Both the position numbers and the translations under genes were made by a program. Under the pieces are notes generated by a model. The model had not been told where the DNA came from and did no database searches. It saw only the letters and a program-made list of their open reading frames with translations. Shown one piece after another: positions 46,101-55,226 of a stretch of 64,000 bases of DNA. The DNA is from Bacteroidaceae bacterium (GTDB lineage: Bacteria > Bacteroidota > Bacteroidia > Bacteroidales > Bacteroidaceae). Position 1 is the first letter of the stretch; every line of letters starts with the position of its first letter. The stretch lies in assembly GCA_017645655.1 (NCBI GenBank), contig JAGCNZ010000022.1, forward strand, positions 23,696-87,695. Direction: 5' to 3'.

Positions 46101-46942
46101 CACCCATACCTACCAGAGTGATTGGTTTCTCGCTCGTCAGTGCTGATGATGCAGAACTCGACCCGAAAGACATTACGCTCTTTGGTTGCGACGAAAGTGG
46201 AACTGAGACGCAAATCTCCAGCAAAGTACCCTCCTTCTCCGCTCGTGGCGCACGCATCACATATTCTGTATCAACCACGAAGACCTTCAAGCGCTTCAAA
46301 GTGTTATTCAACCAATCGGAAGCATCAAGCGTTCGCCTGGCTGACTTCGAACTCTACGGCACAGCAATTGCAGACAAGAACGACGAGAACCTGGTTGAAG
46401 CGTCATCCGTCGAAGCTTCTGCACCATCACTCTCTACGTCGGAAGCCATCAAGTATATCAATGATGGAAGCAGAACGACATACTATCGTTCAGCCTTTAC
46501 CGAGCCCGTCAGCATTACATACACTATGGAAGATTCTGTTTGCATCAACGCATACAGCATATCGGCAAGCAAGAACGAAGTGACGCGCGATCCTTCCGAC
46601 TGGATACTCGAAGGCAGCAACGACGGCCAGAACTGGACTTTGCTTGACGCTCGAAGCGGAGAGTTCTTCTCCCATCGATATGCCACTCAGTTCTACTACA
46701 CGGAATCAAATGCAGCATTCAGCAACTATCGCCTCACCATTACCGCTGTGAATGGTGCAAAGCAGATGCAGATTGGAGAGTTCCAATTGCTCAACATCCA
46801 ACCTGTTGACCCGGATGGCGTTGAGACTGTCGCAAATAATGCTGAGACTCCACAATACATATACAACCTTGCCGGCCAGCGTCTGAGCAAAGTTCAACGC
46901 GGCATCAACATCGTGGGCGGCAAGAAGATTCTCGTCAAATAA
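43163..46942 (+). CDS. secreted multidomain GH76 alpha-1,6-mannanase
   Basis: 1259-residue protein with a signal peptide (about residues 1-21). A ricin-like/beta-trefoil N-terminal region (to ~150) precedes the GH76 (alpha/alpha)6 catalytic domain (about 165-500) with the catalytic pair D261-D262 in YNDDIAW. A CBM6-like module follows (ANDFN-type AEDFNFVRN...NLNWWQF, about 530-665). At least three discoidin-like (F5/8C) modules come after (DPKGWQLQGSNDGQNWETL and DPSDWILEGSNDGQNWTLL). It ends in YNLAGQRLSKVQRG...GGKKILVK. It probably cuts the alpha-1,6 backbone of mannan at the cell surface and complements the GH92 enzyme. The frame is open upstream to 42728, but that part overlaps the previous gene. 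Confidence 0.93.
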   Translation: MKPLRLLSAILSLFVAVCAYALEDGQTVRLINSSKSAFVLNSSLDENKPVVIWKETNVNAQRWTIEAKTNGTFLLNNDYTGFYLSATSTNAASKVIQSKKSTANSKGSWELVPVEGSTEKYYIYLGTSRKFALAVPASPADGDTLAVVNTLDENNPVAPARITWTVRVVNQMEKAFTKDKRDNMMSKWKSRAYKSANVGHVIGNGGWWGDAEMFEVVLDALETTGDQQYATMFDELYQNFLSRNHSIWYQRGVQGYNEYNDDIAWMCIACVRGYLLTGKEEYLTTSKTNFDGMFARADCYGNDLLQWKHNSGQGTNSCINGPAAVCACYLAIAEADESYYEKARKTYMAERGKLFEMSNGKPTGAVWDSYDQGSGNYNKWCSTYNQGTNLGAAIMLYNHYGEQMFKDDADAIISWSESHLANSHGIINACQTVSGDLCGFKGIMLRYIRMYAESFNVPSHYDWIAKNAYHAWNNRNSAGITSSAWLTKSEEDFKHQEGEELKNFANEGNMTCVSAAFNCHLGAVDYHDAYAQNEAEDFNFVRNAPVNYNNNGDEDAGGRVGPMTNGHYIGYRRVDFGSKIASHINLRVKISLSSMSVDVYLDQPNDSEGTLLCNISKDDIPSLLTWETVQKAINVPVTGVHNLYFVARTNGNSGNINLNWWQFESKNTVYADLTNGGGTFTTSLNTDNLTNIADDDLLSTVNAGIEERENSWILYQSPSPMTIYGYQLFSGNDRDCDPKGWQLQGSNDGQNWETLHTVSDASFSVQAERYGAELETTKAYTHYRLLFDFDDNQQGLSISEWQLLGRCIDDVDITADGGTISEGQESLIDHVGTTVFTTPITTVYHPAGNYKLTAYSITADSASTAPVSWRLEGSANGVSAWTIIDQQKDAVFPYDYSTNVYRVNPENSYLHYRLVVTGEEAKFTQLQLFGKLDFGQYYAEATTIATVVSSDGSDALPLIDKDGTTYATINGNEQYFNIATPIPTRVIGFSLVSADDAELDPKDITLFGCDESGTETQISSKVPSFSARGARITYSVSTTKTFKRFKVLFNQSEASSVRLADFELYGTAIADKNDENLVEASSVEASAPSLSTSEAIKYINDGSRTTYYRSAFTEPVSITYTMEDSVCINAYSISASKNEVTRDPSDWILEGSNDGQNWTLLDARSGEFFSHRYATQFYYTESNAAFSNYRLTITAVNGAKQMQIGEFQLLNIQPVDPDGVETVANNAETPQYIYNLAGQRLSKVQRGINIVGGKKILVK

Positions 46943-46971
46943 CTAACAACTAACAATCTAACATCACCAAC

Positions 46972-48552
46972 ATGTTAACCTCAGACAGACATTTATATGT
47001 GGCACACGGTCAGAACGGGCCGATATGCTTAAATGGTAAGATGGCAAACCGGCATGGACTCATTGCCGGAGCAACAGGAACAGGCAAAACGGTAACCCTG
47101 CAAGTCCTTGCAGAGACGTTCTCCCAAGCAGGCGTGCCTTGCTTTATGGCCGACATGAAGGGCGACCTCTCAGGCATCTCTCAAACAGGCACGATGTCCT
47201 CCTTCATCGAGAAACGCTGTGCTGAGTTCGGCATCGAGAACCCTGAGTTCCAAGGCGCTCCTGTCTGCTTCTACGACGTTTTCGGCGAGCAAGGACATCC
47301 GATGCGCACCACCATCTCGAACATGGGACCTGACCTCATGTCGCGACTTATGGAACTGAACGAAGTGCAGGCAGGCGTGATGACAATCCTCTTCAAGGTT
47401 GCCGACGAACGCGGCTTGCTCTTACTTGACCTCAAAGACTTGCGTTCGATGCTCACCTACATTGCCGACCACGCAAGCGAACTGACCGTACGATACGGCA
47501 ACGTCTCGACGGCAAGCGTGGGAGCCATTCAGCGTGCCCTACTTTCACTCGAGAATCAAGGCGCAGACAAGTTCTTCGGCGAACCTGCTTTCGACATCAT
47601 GGACCTCCTGCAATGTAATGCAGAAGGCAAAGGCATCATGAATGTTCTTGCTGCAGACAAGCTGATGCATCAGCCAAAGCTTTACTCCACCTTCCTGCTT
47701 TGGCTTCTCTCCGACCTCTACGCACGTCTCCCTGAAGTTGGCGACCAAGAGTTGCCGCGACTGGTCTTCTTCTTCGATGAGGCACACACACTCTTCACAG
47801 ACACACCCAAGAGCCTCGTGGATAAGATTGAGCAGGTTGTCCGACTCATCCGAAGCAAAGGCGTTGGCGTTTATTTCGTGACGCAGAACCCCACAGACAT
47901 TCCCGATTCCGTCCTCGCTCAACTTGGCAACAGAGTTCAGCATGCGCTTCGAGCCTTCACGCCAAAGGAGCAGAAGAACGTGAAAGCTGCTGCCGAGACC
48001 TTCCGAGCCAATCCGGAGTTCAAGACGGAAGACGCCATCATGGAGCTTGGAACTGGCGAAGCCCTCGTCTCATTCCTTGATGAAAAGGGCACTCCGAATG
48101 TCGTGGAACGCGCCAAGATACTCTTCCCGCTCAGTCAAATCGGCGCAATAACTGCATCCCAACGTGAGCAAATCATCAAGACATCACGCCTCTTCGGCCG
48201 TTACGACACGATGATAGACCGCGAGAGCGCCTTTGAAGTGCTGCTTGCAGAGAGCGAAAAGGAGGCAGAGGCCCGCGAACTTGCCGAACAGGAAAAGCAG
48301 GCAGAGAAAGAGCAAAAAGCCGAAGCAAAGGGAGGCAAAAAGAAGAAAGGCTTCTTCTCGAAGATACTCTCAGCCGTCATCACCAGCGTCACCGCCGCTC
48401 TCGGCACGTATGTTGCCAATACCGTAACAGGTACAAAGAGTCGCTCGAAAGACGGTCTTGGCAAGAAAGTCACGAAGAGTGCCGTCGGAACCGCTACCAG
48501 AACCGCTACCCGCGAACTTGGCCGAAGCATTCTCGGCAACCTGATAAAGTAG
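46972..48552 (+). CDS. HerA-like / DUF853 family ATPase
   Basis: 526-residue P-loop ATPase of the HerA/FtsK superfamily. Walker A is GATGTGKT (residues 33-40), Walker B is [15 protein letters not shown] and a sensor-like [18 protein letters not shown] follows. The last ~110 residues are Glu/Lys-rich and then a Ser/Thr/Arg-rich hydrophobic-basic tail. HerA relatives are DNA translocases; DUF853 proteins act in DNA processing of unknown detail. No NurA nuclease is adjacent. It lies 29 nt after the GH76 gene but is probably unrelated in function. Confidence 0.9.
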   Translation: MLTSDRHLYVAHGQNGPICLNGKMANRHGLIAGATGTGKTVTLQVLAETFSQAGVPCFMADMKGDLSGISQTGTMSSFIEKRCAEFGIENPEFQGAPVCFYDVFGEQGHPMRTTISNMGPDLMSRLMELNEVQAGVMTILFKVADERGLLLLDLKDLRSMLTYIADHASELTVRYGNVSTASVGAIQRALLSLENQGADKFFGEPAFDIMDLLQCNAEGKGIMNVLAADKLMHQPKLYSTFLLWLLSDLYARLPEVGDQELPRLVFFFDEAHTLFTDTPKSLVDKIEQVVRLIRSKGVGVYFVTQNPTDIPDSVLAQLGNRVQHALRAFTPKEQKNVKAAAETFRANPEFKTEDAIMELGTGEALVSFLDEKGTPNVVERAKILFPLSQIGAITASQREQIIKTSRLFGRYDTMIDRESAFEVLLAESEKEAEARELAEQEKQAEKEQKAEAKGGKKKKGFFSKILSAVITSVTAALGTYVANTVTGTKSRSKDGLGKKVTKSAVGTATRTATRELGRSILGNLIK

Positions 48553-48586
48553 GTCCAACACGTCCGACACTCGGACATCAAACAGT

Positions 48587-48626
48587 TTGGGAGGATGTAC
48601 TGCCATTGTCAGCGACATCCTCCCAA
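48587..48626. terminator. 12-bp perfect hairpin between convergent genes
   Basis: TTGGGAGGATGT (48587-48598) pairs with ACATCCTCCCAA (48615-48626). There is no long T run, so it may be a weak or bidirectional terminator. Confidence 0.45.
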
Positions 48627-48667
48627 TGCTTTACAGGATGGATTCACCTGTTTCCTCCTGCCGATTC

Positions 48668-49357
48668 CTATTTTCCGCTGTTGAATATCTTGTATGTCTT
48701 TGTACCTTCCTTCACGATGTACGTTCCTTTTGGCAGGTCATTCAAGAGCGTTCGAGCCGGCTGATTGGTTTGTGCCACCTCTTTTACGAGTATGCCGGAC
48801 AGGTTGGAGATGGAGATGTCGCGAGCCTTCTCCTTAAATTCATTGTAAGCAAAGCCTGTAGAACCTTCAGGCCAGAAAGTGGCGATATACGAGAAACCGA
48901 CATTCGGGTCAGCCAAGTCGATTTTCCTTCCCCAATGAACAGACCTATTGTAGTTTCCCTCAGCGACTGTGATGACACTTCCTTCCACCTCGAGCACCAC
49001 GACAGAATGCCCGTCGTTATTCACCCTGACGCCATCGCCGACTCGAATCTCAGGGATGTTGTCGTAGGAGCCTTCTATTTCACGAATGGGATATTCGTAG
49101 TTGGAGGCATACTCCATCATGTCCATCATAAAGCCAAAACATGCAATTCCCGTGTAATAGCCGGCCGGATAGCCGAAGAATTCCACGGTGTTAACATAGA
49201 CATTTGAGTTGTTCCACGGCTCCCCTTCGCGATAGCCATCAACGTTTTGGCGCGCAATAAGACGTTCATAGACGGTGTTCTTGCTGAGTTGTGCACATAC
49301 CATTGACGGAAAGAGAGTCATCGCCGCCAACAAAACTAAAGAGTAATAATGCTTCAT
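48668..49357 (-). CDS. secreted cysteine-peptidase-like (CHAP/NlpC-type) protein
   Basis: 229 residues with a signal peptide (MKHYYSLVLLAAMTLFPSMVCA). C73 in YTGIACFGFMMDMM, H117 in VRVNNDGHSVVVLEV, and VAEGNYNRSVHWGRKI suggest a papain-like amidase fold as in CHAP or NlpC/P60 proteins acting on peptidoglycan. The match is by pattern only. The C-terminus NLSGILVKEVAQ...LPKGTYIVKEGTKTYKI resembles the C-terminal sorting-like tail of other secreted proteins in the window. Monocistronic with its own promoter. Confidence 0.65.
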   Translation of the reverse strand: MKHYYSLVLLAAMTLFPSMVCAQLSKNTVYERLIARQNVDGYREGEPWNNSNVYVNTVEFFGYPAGYYTGIACFGFMMDMMEYASNYEYPIREIEGSYDNIPEIRVGDGVRVNNDGHSVVVLEVEGSVITVAEGNYNRSVHWGRKIDLADPNVGFSYIATFWPEGSTGFAYNEFKEKARDISISNLSGILVKEVAQTNQPARTLLNDLPKGTYIVKEGTKTYKIFNSGK

Positions 49358-49391
49358 AAAAAAAATGTATTAGTAAAATTAAACAGGTACT

Positions 49392-49400
49392 GCAAAGGTA
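49392..49400 (-). promoter_or_regulatory. -7 promoter box of the Cys-peptidase-like gene
   Basis: Minus strand reads TACCTTTGC (TAnnTTTG) about 35 nt upstream of the ATG at 49357. Confidence 0.6.
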
Positions 49401-49602
49401 GCTAATATTTTGAAATTAGGAAGCATCAAATGTGAAATTTAATGACTATAATTTCAATATGCGAACATTTTCCGAAGAAAACACGGGAGGTTAACATGCA
49501 AAACGCTAAAATCGCTGACGACTTTTGCCTTGCAAGCATATTGAAACCGGGAGAAACAACATTTTTTTTGCCTTAAAACTTGCACGGACGCAGAGAAATT
49601 CC

Positions 49603-49610
49603 TAACTTTG
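49603..49610 (+). promoter_or_regulatory. -7 promoter box of the HU-HIG gene
   Basis: TAACTTTG matches TAnnTTTG. Transcription from here would place the 21-nt repeats (49629-49712) in a ~175-nt 5' leader. The rest of the divergent region (49401-49602) shows nothing else recognisable. Confidence 0.6.
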
Positions 49611-49628
49611 CTGTGCTGAATTCTTCAT

Positions 49629-49712
49629 ACGCAATTTGCAAATGTAAAAACGCAAGTTGCAAATCTGCATACGCAAGTTGCGTCTGTACGTACGCAAGTT
49701 GCGTATCAAGAA
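49629..49712. repeat. 21-nt-phased ACGCAAGTTGC repeat, four units
   Basis: ACGCAA occurs at 49629, 49650, 49671 and 49692, each 21 nt apart, followed by the flank GCGTATCAAGAATCTC (49701-49716). The same unit and flank occur at 59266-59343. Confidence 0.88.
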
Positions 49713-49792
49713 TCTCGCATGAAAAAAAAAGGAATTTGGCAAGCAGAGACAACAGATGTCTCAATCGGAAACAATTAAACAAGAGGGCGGAA

Positions 49793-50428
49793 ATGGCAAA
49801 ATACATAATGGAAGAAATGAACTTCCTGCACAGAGACGGACAAAAGAGGCTGTTCCCCAGGTTGATAGGGCTACGGTCATTGTCGCACGACGACTTGGTG
49901 AACCACGTGGCCAACCACAGCAGTTTCGAGCGCGGAATAGTGGAGGGAGTACTAATGGGCTTGGTGGATTGCATCGGCGAGCTGATGGGAAGCGAGGGAG
50001 CATCGGTCCACATCGACGGTCTCGGCACCTTCACCCCCAAGCTTGCCATGAAGGAAGACCGCGAGCCAGAGGAAAGCGACGAGAACCCGACTCGCCGAAA
50101 CGCCCGGAGCATCTGCGTGGGCGGCGTCAACTTCCGCCCCGACAAAGAGTTCGTCCGCAGAATCGACAAGAATTGCGACCTGCAACGCTCGCCAGGCAAA
50201 GAGACCATTCGCCCCAATGCCTGCCCCTATTCCGCCGGGCAGCGCAGGGAGATGCTCTTGTCATACCTGAGAGAGACACCCTTCATCAACGGCAAAAAAT
50301 ACGCGGAACTCACTGTAATGCCACACACCGCAGCGTGCAAGGAGCTGCGCGCCCTGACCGAAGGAGACGACGCCCTGCTCGCCTGTCAAGGCCGAGGCAG
50401 CCATCGGATTTACACACTAAAGCAATAG
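49793..50428 (+). CDS. HU-HIG type DNA-binding protein
   Basis: 211 residues from the chosen ATG, which follows a GAGGGCGG ribosome-binding site. The N-terminal ~130 residues are HU-like but specialised: LSHDDLVNHVANHSSFERGIV, VHIDGLGTFTPKLAM, and ARSICVGGVNFRPDKEFV. The C-terminal part adds a second region (ACPYSAGQRREMLLSYL) with a winged-helix-like pattern. Such longer HU relatives are common in Bacteroidetes and probably shape DNA or regulate genes. The frame is open to 49580, but that extension translates the 21-nt repeats and is not credible. It leads a likely operon with the DUF362 and YccF genes. Confidence 0.82.
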   Translation: MAKYIMEEMNFLHRDGQKRLFPRLIGLRSLSHDDLVNHVANHSSFERGIVEGVLMGLVDCIGELMGSEGASVHIDGLGTFTPKLAMKEDREPEESDENPTRRNARSICVGGVNFRPDKEFVRRIDKNCDLQRSPGKETIRPNACPYSAGQRREMLLSYLRETPFINGKKYAELTVMPHTAACKELRALTEGDDALLACQGRGSHRIYTLKQ

Positions 50429-50443
50429 AATAACATCACAATC

Positions 50444-51454
50444 ATGGTAAGCAGGAATAACAAGCCGACCGCAGGCACAGGCGGCAAGAAGTATGTGCCT
50501 TACGAAAAGCGGACGGGCAACGAGTCCATCGTGTATTTCACCCGCAAACTCTCTGCAGAAGGACTCATCAATGCCTACAAGCAAGTGTGTGAGCAAATAA
50601 GCGGACGGATTGCAGTAAAGCTTCATACAGGCGAACAGAACGGGCCAAACATCATTCCACGGGAATGGGTCAAGGCACTGATGAAGAAAAACCTCAAAGG
50701 AGCCAGCATCATCGAGACGAACACCTACTACGAGGGCGACCGCGACACGACGGAGAAGCATCGCAAAACGCTCGAAGTGAACGGTTGGACTTTCTGTCCT
50801 GTTGATATCATCGACGAAGAGGATACCGCTACCCTACCCATCGCAGGCGGGAAATGGTTCAAGGAAATGTTTGTGGGAAGTCACTTGACCAACTACGACT
50901 CCTTGGTGGCACTCACGCACTTCAAGGGGCACACGACCGGAGGTTTCGGCGGCTCGAACAAGAACATCGGCATCGGTTGTGCGGATGGTCGCATCGGCAA
51001 GAAGATGATTCACACCACCGAGGGTTCCGACGACCAATGGTCTATCATCGAAGAAGAGTTCATGGAGCGAATGACGGAATCAACGAAGGCTACCATCGAC
51101 CACTTCAATAAGCATGTTACCTACGTAAACGTAATGCGCAATATGTCAGTGTCTTGCGACTGCGAAGGCTTGCTAGCAGAACCAGTCGTGACGCCCGACG
51201 TAGGCATCCTCTCATCGACCGACATCCTCGCCATCGATCAGGCTTGCGTTGACATCATCTACGCCATGACGGCCGAGGAGCATCACGACATGGTTGAACG
51301 CATCGAGACGCGTCACGGCCTTCGACAACTCTCCTACATGAAGGAACTCGGCATGGGCAACAACCGCTACGTCCTCATCGACCTCGACAATGGCGGCAAA
51401 CGCATCACCGCTGCCGACGCCGCGAAGGGACTGAAACCGTTTGTAAGTAAATAA
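50444..51454 (+). CDS. DUF362 domain protein
   Basis: 336-residue cytoplasmic protein. IAVKLHTGEQNGPNIIPREW, ASIIETNTYYEGDR, ALTHFKGHTTGGFGGSNKNIGIGC and DVGILSSTDILAIDQACVDII define DUF362. Relatives often carry Fe-S ferredoxin domains; here no 4Fe-4S motif follows, though MSVSCDCEGL has two Cys. Biochemical role unknown. It begins 15 nt after the HU-HIG gene. Confidence 0.88.
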   Translation: MVSRNNKPTAGTGGKKYVPYEKRTGNESIVYFTRKLSAEGLINAYKQVCEQISGRIAVKLHTGEQNGPNIIPREWVKALMKKNLKGASIIETNTYYEGDRDTTEKHRKTLEVNGWTFCPVDIIDEEDTATLPIAGGKWFKEMFVGSHLTNYDSLVALTHFKGHTTGGFGGSNKNIGIGCADGRIGKKMIHTTEGSDDQWSIIEEEFMERMTESTKATIDHFNKHVTYVNVMRNMSVSCDCEGLLAEPVVTPDVGILSSTDILAIDQACVDIIYAMTAEEHHDMVERIETRHGLRQLSYMKELGMGNNRYVLIDLDNGGKRITAADAAKGLKPFVSK

Positions 51455-51473
51455 CTCCGTAAACTTATTACAA

Positions 51474-51842
51474 ATGAGGATATTGGGTAACATCATCTGG
51501 GTCGTATTCGGAGGACTGCAGATTGCCCTCGAATACCTGGTTGCCTCGGTTGGCATGATGATAACCATCGTCGGCATACCATTCGGACTGCAATGCCTGA
51601 AGCTGGGACTGCTTGCCTTGTGGCCGTTCGGTTCGAAAGTCAGGGAGAAGCAACCTCAGCACGGCTGCCTGAACCTCTTTATGAATGTGCTGTGGTTCAT
51701 CATCGGCGGCATCTGGATATGGCTTTCCCACATCTTCCTGGGCGTGGTGTTCTGCATCACCATCATCGGCATTCCCTTCGGCAAGATGCACTTCCGTCTG
51801 GCCGGTCTCGCACTCTCGCCCTTCGGCAAAGAAGTCATTTAG
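51474..51842 (+). CDS. YccF domain-containing membrane protein
   Basis: 122-residue inner membrane protein with two repeats of the YccF motif (IIWVVFGGLQIALEYL...TIVGIPFGLQ and VLWFIIGGIWIWLSH...TIIGIPFGKM). Function unknown; length normal. It follows the DUF362 gene by 19 nt and probably shares its transcript. Confidence 0.92.
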   Translation: MRILGNIIWVVFGGLQIALEYLVASVGMMITIVGIPFGLQCLKLGLLALWPFGSKVREKQPQHGCLNLFMNVLWFIIGGIWIWLSHIFLGVVFCITIIGIPFGKMHFRLAGLALSPFGKEVI

Positions 51843-51880
51843 GGACGACAATCAACTCGTTGACTTGTCAACTCGTTAAC

Positions 51881-53260
51881 TCAGAACAGATGCAGTCCGC
51901 CGTTTTTCTTGCTGAAGTAGCGGTCCATGAGCTTGATGAGTCCACTCTTGCAGAAGACGACAACGCGGTCGCCAGGCTCCAGTTGTGTATTACCGTAAAT
52001 CAAGGCACCCTGACCTGCTCCGCGAACGTAGCCGCCTAGGGTGACGCCCGACGGCAGACTTAGCTGGCTGACGGGCTTTGCACAGGCTGCGCTACCCTCT
52101 TCCGCCACAATCTCGGCAACGTCGGCACTTGCTACGGTGAGGCATTTCACGTTGTGCGCATCGGTGTCGAGCATCATCTGATAGATGCGGCCTGCGGCTA
52201 TCATCTTCTTGTTGATGATGGTACCGATGTCGAGCTTCTCGGCCATGGAGATGTAGTCCGTGTTGTCGACCAGCGCAACGGTCTTCCGCACTCCCATTCG
52301 CTTTGCGGCAAGGCAAGCCAAGATGTTTGTCTCGGTCTCGGGCGTGAGTGCGCAGAAGGCGTGCATATCGGAGAGGCCTTCGTCGAGGAGGAGTGTCGTG
52401 TCGCGTCCGTCGCCCTGTATGATGCGGATGTCGCTGTCGTCGAGGATTTCGTTGAGCCGGTGGCAACGCTCTTCGTTTTGCTCGATAATCTTGAGGTTAT
52501 AGAAATCGGGCTTGCCCTCGGCGACGTGAACCGAGGTTCGTCCGCCTCCCATTATCATGACGTTGCGCACGTCGTCGTAGTCTTCCTTGCCTACAATTTC
52601 GCGAATGTATTGGATGTGGCGTTTGGTGGTCATGAAGTAGGCGATGTCGCCGTTGCGCAGCTGGTCATTGCCGGTCGGGATGATGGTGTCGTCGCCTCGC
52701 TTGATGGCTACGATGCGGTATGGAGTCTGTGCGTCGCAAAGGTCACGGAGGGCAACGCCTGTGATGCGTGCCTTCTCGCGGAGCTTGATGCCCAGCATGA
52801 CGAGCGCTCCGCCTGCTACCTCCCAATACTGCCGTACCCAGGAGCGTTTGATGCCGTCCAGTATTTCGCGTGCGGCAAGGCCTTCGGGATAGATGATGGA
52901 ATCGACGCCCATCTGCTGGAAGAGGTCGCGATACTGCGGCATGGTGTACTCTGCGGTATCGACGCGGGCTATCGTCTTTCGGGCACCAAGCGTATGTGCC
53001 AGCATGCAGCAGGTGATGTTGCGTGTCTCTTCAGGCGTGACTGCGATGAAGAGGTCGCACTGATGGACACCACCTTCGCGCAGGCCGCTAATGGATGTGG
53101 GCGAGACGTTGAGTGTCATGAGGTCGAGGTCGCCCGACGCCAGAAGGCGAGCGGTCTTCTCAGGATTCTCGTCGATGAGGATGATGTCCTGGTCTTCTCT
53201 TGAAAGGAGCGCGGCAAGATGCGAACCGACTGCTCCTGCTCCAGCAATGACGATTTTCAT
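51881..53260 (-). CDS. trkA: Trk-type potassium uptake regulatory protein TrkA
   Basis: 459-residue peripheral protein with two RCK units: an N-terminal Rossmann domain ([30 protein letters not shown]), a TrkA-C domain near 140-220, then a second NAD-binding half ([14 protein letters not shown]) and TrkA-C domain. It gates TrkH potassium channels by NAD(H) or ATP/ADP; no trkH is seen here and it would lie beyond this operon. Its start overlaps the dxs stop by ATGA. Confidence 0.94.
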   Translation of the reverse strand: MKIVIAGAGAVGSHLAALLSREDQDIILIDENPEKTARLLASGDLDLMTLNVSPTSISGLREGGVHQCDLFIAVTPEETRNITCCMLAHTLGARKTIARVDTAEYTMPQYRDLFQQMGVDSIIYPEGLAAREILDGIKRSWVRQYWEVAGGALVMLGIKLREKARITGVALRDLCDAQTPYRIVAIKRGDDTIIPTGNDQLRNGDIAYFMTTKRHIQYIREIVGKEDYDDVRNVMIMGGGRTSVHVAEGKPDFYNLKIIEQNEERCHRLNEILDDSDIRIIQGDGRDTTLLLDEGLSDMHAFCALTPETETNILACLAAKRMGVRKTVALVDNTDYISMAEKLDIGTIINKKMIAAGRIYQMMLDTDAHNVKCLTVASADVAEIVAEEGSAACAKPVSQLSLPSGVTLGGYVRGAGQGALIYGNTQLEPGDRVVVFCKSGLIKLMDRYFSKKNGGLHLF

Positions 53261-55140
53261 ATAATTCTTTGCTTTATAGTTTCCGCATCGAGCCCTACGA
53301 GATGGTAGAGTTCATCGGGTGTGCCATGTTCTACGAAATTATCGGGAAGGCCGAGACGCACGACTTCAGGATGAAGATTATGGTCGGCCATATATTCAAG
53401 GACAGCAGAACCCAATCCGCCACGAATGACGCCATCTTCTATGGTAACTATGCGGCGACACTTTCCTGCCTCTTGAAGGGTGTCTTCATCAATGGGTTTC
53501 AGGAATCGCATATCGTAATGTGCAACCGAATGACCCTCTTCATTCAACTCTTGAACAACCTTCTGAACGACATTTCCGATAGGACCAAGAGTGAGCACCG
53601 CAACATCTTTTCCATCGGAAAGCTTGCGACCTTTGCCAACAGGAAGTTCTTCGAAGGGACATCGCCAATCCGTCAGCACGCCGCGACCTCTTGGATAACG
53701 AATCACAAAAGGTCCTTTGTCAGGAAGTTGAGCAGTGTACATCAGATTGCGAAGCTCGTGCTCGTTCATCGGAGAAGAGATAGTGAGGTTGGGAATCGGG
53801 CGAAGTGCCGCGAGGTCGAAAGCTCCGTGATGCGTCGCGCCGTCCTGTCCGACCAGACCTGCCCTGTCGAAACAGAAGACGACGGGAAGCTTGCAGAGCG
53901 CAACATCGTGGATGATGTGGTCGAAAGCCCTTTGTGCGAAGGAGGAATAGATGTTGCAGAAAGGTATCAAACCCTCCTTGGCAAGACCTCCGGCAAAGGT
54001 AACAGCGTGACCTTCTGCAATGCCAACATCAAAAGTGCGCTCCGGCATCTCCTTCATCATGATGGTCAGGCTGCAACCAGTTGCCATTGCAGGAGTGATG
54101 CCGACTATCTTTTCGTTTTGCTTTGCAAGTTCAAGAAGCGTCTCGCCAAATACATCCTGATATCTTGGAGGCTTGTTGTCGCAGTTGTCTTCAAGGCGTT
54201 CTCCCGTTTCGGGATCGTACTTGCCAGGAGCATGATATACCGTCGGGTTACGTTCGGCAACCTTAAATCCCTTTCCTTTAATGGTATGAAGATGGAGCAA
54301 CTTCGGTCCTTTCATGTCCTTTATCTGGCGTAGAGTGGTGACAAGCTCGATGACATTATGACCGTCGGAAGGCCCGAAGTAACGGATGTTGAGGCCTTCG
54401 AAGATGTTCTGCTGGTTGTAAAGAAGCGACTTCAGAGAGTTGTTGAAGCGCAAAATCTTTTGTCTTCTCTTTTCACTCAACACGCCTAAACGCACAAGAC
54501 CATTCGAGAGGCGGAAACGTACATTATTATATAGGCTGGAAGTGTGAAGTTGATGAAGGTAATGCTTCATGCCTCCGACGCTTCGATCGATGCTCATATT
54601 GTTGTCGTTCAAGATGATAAGCAGGTTGTTAGGCGTACTGCTCACATTGTTAAGCCCTTCAAAGGCAAGTCCGCCGCTCATGCTTCCATCGCCTATAACT
54701 GCAACAACTTTCCGCTTGTCGTCGCCTTGCTGATGAGCAGCCACAGCCATACCGAGTGCTGCCGAAATGCTGTTCGACGCATGACCGCAGGCAAAAGTGT
54801 CGTACTCGCTCTCTTCGGGTGAAGGGAAGGGACGCAATCCGCCCAGATGTCGATAGGTTGGAAAGTCTTCTCGACGACCTGTAAGTATCTTATGCCCTGC
54901 TGCTTGGTGTCCGACATCCCAGACTATTCGGTCGTAAGGTGTGTTGAAGACATAATGCAAAGCAACCGTCAGTTCCACCACGCCAAGCGAACTGGCAAAG
55001 TGACCCGGGTTGTTGGCCATCTCCTGAATGATTTCCTGCCTTAGTTCTGCACAAACTTGTGGCAGCGATTCAACAGGCAAAGTCCTGAGGTCGGATGGCA
55101 ACTTTATATTTATAAGTAGCTCTTGAGGCTCTTTTTTCAC
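53257..55140 (-). CDS. dxs: 1-deoxy-D-xylulose-5-phosphate synthase
   Basis: 627-residue thiamine-diphosphate enzyme joining pyruvate and glyceraldehyde 3-phosphate, the first step of the MEP isoprenoid pathway. The ThDP motif [18 protein letters not shown], the [17 protein letters not shown] region, and the transketolase-type [19 protein letters not shown] are present. Length is normal. Transcribed from its own promoter and coupled to trkA by a 4-nt overlap, a frequent pairing in Bacteroidetes. Confidence 0.97.
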   Translation of the reverse strand: MKKEPQELLINIKLPSDLRTLPVESLPQVCAELRQEIIQEMANNPGHFASSLGVVELTVALHYVFNTPYDRIVWDVGHQAAGHKILTGRREDFPTYRHLGGLRPFPSPEESEYDTFACGHASNSISAALGMAVAAHQQGDDKRKVVAVIGDGSMSGGLAFEGLNNVSSTPNNLLIILNDNNMSIDRSVGGMKHYLHQLHTSSLYNNVRFRLSNGLVRLGVLSEKRRQKILRFNNSLKSLLYNQQNIFEGLNIRYFGPSDGHNVIELVTTLRQIKDMKGPKLLHLHTIKGKGFKVAERNPTVYHAPGKYDPETGERLEDNCDNKPPRYQDVFGETLLELAKQNEKIVGITPAMATGCSLTIMMKEMPERTFDVGIAEGHAVTFAGGLAKEGLIPFCNIYSSFAQRAFDHIIHDVALCKLPVVFCFDRAGLVGQDGATHHGAFDLAALRPIPNLTISSPMNEHELRNLMYTAQLPDKGPFVIRYPRGRGVLTDWRCPFEELPVGKGRKLSDGKDVAVLTLGPIGNVVQKVVQELNEEGHSVAHYDMRFLKPIDEDTLQEAGKCRRIVTIEDGVIRGGLGSAVLEYMADHNLHPEVVRLGLPDNFVEHGTPDELYHLVGLDAETIKQRII

Positions 55141-55161
55141 GCTTTATAATTATTTTTGCAT

Positions 55162-55170
55162 GCAAAGTTA
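55162..55170 (-). promoter_or_regulatory. -7 promoter box of dxs
   Basis: Minus strand reads TAACTTTGC (TAnnTTTG) about 22 nt upstream of the dxs ATG. Confidence 0.65.
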
Positions 55171-55192
55171 AGCATTTTTGCGGAGTTTTATG

Positions 55193-55200
55193 TAATTTTG
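55193..55200 (+). promoter_or_regulatory. -7 promoter box of the GSCFA operon
   Basis: TAATTTTG matches TAnnTTTG, 26 nt upstream of the ATG at 55227. It is divergent from the dxs promoter, only ~30 bp away. Confidence 0.6.
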
Positions 55201-55226
55201 TGCAACAAAATCAGCGAAACAGGAAA

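Noticed and set aside
49719-49778. Leader peptide MKKKGIWQAETTDVSIGNN before HU-HIG
   Set aside because: It has an ATG and a stop but no clear ribosome-binding site or regulatory hairpin; too weak to annotate.
49580-49792. N-terminal extension of the HU-HIG frame (YASC-rich)
   Set aside because: It translates the 21-nt repeats upstream of the real ATG; the family N-terminus begins at 49793.
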